64,000 nucleotides of DNA, taken from assembly GCA_038874435.1 (NCBI GenBank), contig JAVZCK010000001.1, forward strand, positions 90,255 through 154,254, read 5' to 3'. This document shows, one piece after another, positions 61,922-64,000 of the stretch (positions are counted from its first letter, which is position 1; each line of letters opens with the position of its first letter). The notes under the pieces are model-generated. The model worked only from the letters and a program-made list of their open reading frames with translations, did not search any database and was not told the origin of the DNA. The stretch is from Thermoplasmata archaeon (GTDB lineage Archaea; Thermoplasmatota; Thermoplasmata; Lutacidiplasmatales; SKW197). The position numbers were made by a program, and so were the translations under genes.

Positions 61922-62755
61922 TCACCAGTTCTCTGTTTCAGCAACACCGACCTTCAACCCGAATTTTTTTGCCTCTTCCTTGAGATGCAAAAGCAGGGTA
62001 TCCCATTCCTCATTTCTGTATTTGAAGGCATCTGCAAAGAGTTTTGAATACAGTTTTGGCACCTTTCGCTTTATCTTCGCCTCCATTCCTTCTCGCACTC
62101 TGAATCTGTCGAACATCACAATCCCTGGTTCTGCCTTTGCCAACTCACAAAAAAACCTTTCCCTTCTTTCTGGTGTGCTGAAGAAATGTGGAAAAACTGG
62201 TCCAATAAAAGCAAATGTCTTGATACCTGCCTTCCCCAGTTCGCTCAATACCCTTAATCTTTCTGCGGGACTTGAAGCATTTGGCTCAATCACGCTTGCA
62301 ATCTCCGCGTCAAGAGTCGTAATTGTGATACCCAACTCTGCATGCATCAGCAACTCAATATCTCGCAGCACAAGTGCCGATTTTGTCTGGACTACAAACT
62401 TTTTTCCAGCATTTTTAAGAATTTCAATGCATCTTCTTGTGATACGAAATTTTTCCTCTGCGGGCTGATAGGGGTCTGTCACAGTGCCTATGCCCACAAT
62501 TTCGTTTCTTCCAAGCTTTCTCACCTCTTTCGCAACCAAATCAGGTAAGTTTTCCTTTACCTCCAGAAAACTTCCCCATTCTCTTGTTTCACGAAGCACA
62601 TAGGGGGCGTAGCAGTAAACACAGGCATGGGTGCAGCCACGATATGGATTGAGAGCGTAGTTAAATCCAAGCTTTGTTTTTACAATTCCAGTTTTGGCAT
62701 TCACAATCCGAATCTCAGGCGTTCCATCATGGAATTGTAATTGCTTTTTCTCCAT
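61922..62755 (-). CDS. Radical SAM protein, SplB-like
   Basis: A 277-residue radical SAM enzyme. The iron-sulfur motif is CTHACVYC (CxxxCxxC) in NPYRGCTHACVYCYAP. The rest follows the SPL-like pattern (GTVTDPYQPAEEKFRITR, TKSALVLRDIELL, TTLDAEIASVIEPNASSP). It resembles spore photoproduct lyase relatives of archaea and bacteria, whose substrate is mostly unproven. Start choice: the ATG at 62755 precedes the conserved core closely and has GGAG upstream; it overlaps the preceding small gene by 28 bases. Confidence 0.88.
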   Translation of the reverse strand: MEKKQLQFHDGTPEIRIVNAKTGIVKTKLGFNYALNPYRGCTHACVYCYAPYVLRETREWGSFLEVKENLPDLVAKEVRKLGRNEIVGIGTVTDPYQPAEEKFRITRRCIEILKNAGKKFVVQTKSALVLRDIELLMHAELGITITTLDAEIASVIEPNASSPAERLRVLSELGKAGIKTFAFIGPVFPHFFSTPERRERFFCELAKAEPGIVMFDRFRVREGMEAKIKRKVPKLYSKLFADAFKYRNEEWDTLLLHLKEEAKKFGLKVGVAETENW

Positions 62756-63005
62756 CCCAGACCGCTCTCCTGCCCTTATATTCCTGAGGTACAAGCAAGA
62801 ATTTTCCACCTTTGACAGGAAAAACAAAAAACTCCTCTGCTTTTCCATCATCGCTGACAAGAACGAGTTTTATTTTTTCTTCTGCCTTCCCACTTTCTGT
62901 TTCCACATACCTGTATCTGAAAAATCTCCCAGCGTCAATGAGCACCCTTGCCTCCCTCACACCTTTTTTTGATACCGTGAGCACCTCTTCTGGATAGATG
63001 GACAT
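62727..63005 (-). CDS. Small protein coupled to the SplB-like gene, unknown
   Basis: A 92-residue soluble protein rich in Lys, Glu and Val, beta-strand-like (KLVLVSDDGKAEEFFVFPVKGGKFLLV). No family is recognised. A TATA (63025-63034) lies 25 bases before the ATG, so the message is leaderless. Its 3' end overlaps the SplB-like gene by 28 bases, indicating coupling. Confidence 0.7.
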   Translation of the reverse strand: MSIYPEEVLTVSKKGVREARVLIDAGRFFRYRYVETESGKAEEKIKLVLVSDDGKAEEFFVFPVKGGKFLLVPQEYKGRRAVWDGEKAITIP

Positions 63006-63024
63006 GGACTCAATATCGCAATGG

Positions 63025-63034
63025 AAATATATAA
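63025..63034. promoter_or_regulatory. TATA box shared by thrS and the divergent small gene
   Basis: AAATATATAA is centred 25 bases from the minus-strand start at 63005 and 32 bases from the plus-strand thrS start at 63062. Only 56 bases separate the two starts and no second TATA-like sequence is visible between them. Confidence 0.5.
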
Positions 63035-63061
63035 CCTTGCTTTTTCAAGCATGGGATAAAG

Positions 63062-64000
63062 ATGAAGGTGCTGTTGATTCATGCGGACTGGATGGAATAC
63101 AGGGCTCTTGAGAAGACCAAGATGGCAGAGGAGATAAAGGAGGGAAAGGAAGGCAGGTTTGAGGAAGTGCTTGTCGTGTTTACCAGCGTAGAAAGCGGAG
63201 ACCACGCAAATCTGGATAATCTGGTTGCCAGAGCATCTGAGGAAATTGTCAAGGTGTACAATGATGTGAAGGCAGAGAGGATTTTGATTTATCCCTATGC
63301 TCACCTGAGTTCTGACCTTGCGAAAGGAGGAGATGCTGTTGCTGTGCTTGACGCTCTTGCTGAGAAAATTGCTGCAATGGGCATAGAGGTTAAGCGAGCC
63401 CCATTTGGCTGGTATAAGGAATTTAACATCAAGTGCAAGGGGCATCCACTCTCTGAACTTTCAAAGGAAATAAGGGGTGAGGAAAAAGAGGAGGTTTCTA
63501 AAGCACTGGTAAGCGAGAAGAAAGCAGTTTCCCACTGGTATGTTCTGGACACCGATGGAAATCTGCATGAGTTGAGGATTGAAGATGGAGAGGTTCAGGG
63601 CTTTGATTTTTCTAACTTCCAGAATCTAAAGAAGTTCTCGCATTATGAAATGGCGAAGGCAAGGGCTGCAGATAGAGAACCACCGCATGTAGAACTGATG
63701 CGTCGCCTTGAACTTGTTGATTATGAACCTGGCTCAGACCCTGGCAATTTCAGGTACTATCCTAAAGGGAGGTTGATAAAGAATCTTCTGGAGCAGTATG
63801 TGAGCGCAAAAGTGAGGGAGACAGGTGGCATGGAAGTGGAGACCCCAATCATGTATGATTTTGAGCATCCCTCTCTTAAAAACTACCTCCATAGATTCCC
63901 AGCAAGACAGTACACAATCCAGACACCAGATAAGAAAGTATTTCTCAGATTTGCTGCATGCTTTGGTCAATTCCTGATAATGCACAACGCAAAAGTTTCC
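63062..64000 (+). CDS. thrS: Threonyl-tRNA synthetase, archaeal type (5' part, runs off the window)
   Basis: 313 codons are open to the last base. The N-terminal 140 residues are the archaeal D-aminoacyl-deacylase-like editing domain (MKVLLIHADWMEYRALEKT and IYPYAHLSSDLAKGGDAV), which removes serine mischarged on tRNA-Thr. A linker and the start of the class II catalytic core follow (HVELMRRLELVDYEPGSDPGNFRYYPKG with motif 1 nearby, given as ELMRRLELVDYEPGSDPG). The archaeal editing domain is diagnostic of the domain of life. A TATA is shared with the divergent gene. Confidence 0.95.
   Translation, partial: MKVLLIHADWMEYRALEKTKMAEEIKEGKEGRFEEVLVVFTSVESGDHANLDNLVARASEEIVKVYNDVKAERILIYPYAHLSSDLAKGGDAVAVLDALAEKIAAMGIEVKRAPFGWYKEFNIKCKGHPLSELSKEIRGEEKEEVSKALVSEKKAVSHWYVLDTDGNLHELRIEDGEVQGFDFSNFQNLKKFSHYEMAKARAADREPPHVELMRRLELVDYEPGSDPGNFRYYPKGRLIKNLLEQYVSAKVRETGGMEVETPIMYDFEHPSLKNYLHRFPARQYTIQTPDKKVFLRFAACFGQFLIMHNAKVS

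Noticed and set aside
1..64000. CRISPR array or intact insertion sequence
   Set aside because: No evenly spaced short direct repeats with unique spacers and no transposase-like protein were seen; the only tandem repeats are coding TPR, PPC and kelch units.

Overview
The window reads as an archaeal chromosome segment, most probably from Candidatus Thermoplasmatota (Aciduliprofundum / marine benthic group D-like). The archaeal signs are an Orc1/Cdc6 initiator, TiaS, an archaeal-type threonyl-tRNA synthetase N-terminus, DUF531, DUF89 and JAMM proteins, a tRNA-Trp whose intron carries a C/D guide RNA, TATA boxes about 25-28 bases upstream of many start codons (leaderless messages), and GGAGGTGA-type ribosome sites inside operons. 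The lineage assignment is inference from gene content; there is no rRNA here. The DNA is gene-dense and I see no intact insertion sequence, prophage or CRISPR array. No gene-free gap exceeds about 300 bases.

Layout. 1-19,070: a truncated TPR regulator, an M3 peptidase, a rhomboid protease, an acyl-CoA synthetase, thioredoxin, Sua5, an asparaginase-type Ntn hydrolase, tRNA-Trp, a metallo-beta-lactamase-fold protein, a Ras-like GTPase overlapping a DUF835 gene, a secreted M14 carboxypeptidase, a large ATPase-TPR protein, DUF531 and a JAMM protein. 19,080-27,205: an ORC-like ATPase with an AT-rich promoter bounded by inverted repeats, then a complete type I restriction-modification operon (hsdM, hsdS, hsdR, YgjP-like metallopeptidase). 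27,340-34,240: a secreted clostripain-like protease, tiaS, and a patch of damaged or chimeric exported proteins that includes a CLCA-like metalloprotease. 34,240-37,840: DUF89, cdc6, CBS-ParB and DUF2703 genes. 38,040-43,900: a three-gene operon of pilin-like anchored proteins, the last a 1603-residue protein ending in a polyproline linker and a GH25 lysozyme domain. 43,935-52,003: an unknown HExxH protein, purN, YjbQ, Sir2, three Ig/PKD exported proteins, MobA-like and nucleoside phosphorylase genes. 52,087-56,757: an operon of a gamma carbonic anhydrase-like protein, an HPr-kinase-like P-loop protein and a 1055-residue ATPase-TPR protein. 56,869-64,000: a 1681-residue protein with about 30 kelch repeats, a SplB-like radical SAM protein and the start of thrS.

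How it fits together. The many exported or membrane peptidases (M14, C11, CLCA-like, rhomboid), the M3 peptidase, the asparaginase-type hydrolase and the acyl-CoA synthetase suggest a peptide- and acid-using heterotroph with an elaborate cell surface. The lysozyme fusion suggests that it also attacks bacterial walls. Regulation seems to use large STAND-like ATPases with TPR arrays. Two of them carry the same domain inserted between Walker A and Walker B, which looks roadblock/longin-like, and a Ras-like GTPase with a DUF835 partner lies in the same window. These three strands (lysozyme fusion, nested-domain ATPases, GTPase-DUF835 pair) are the parts most worth following up.
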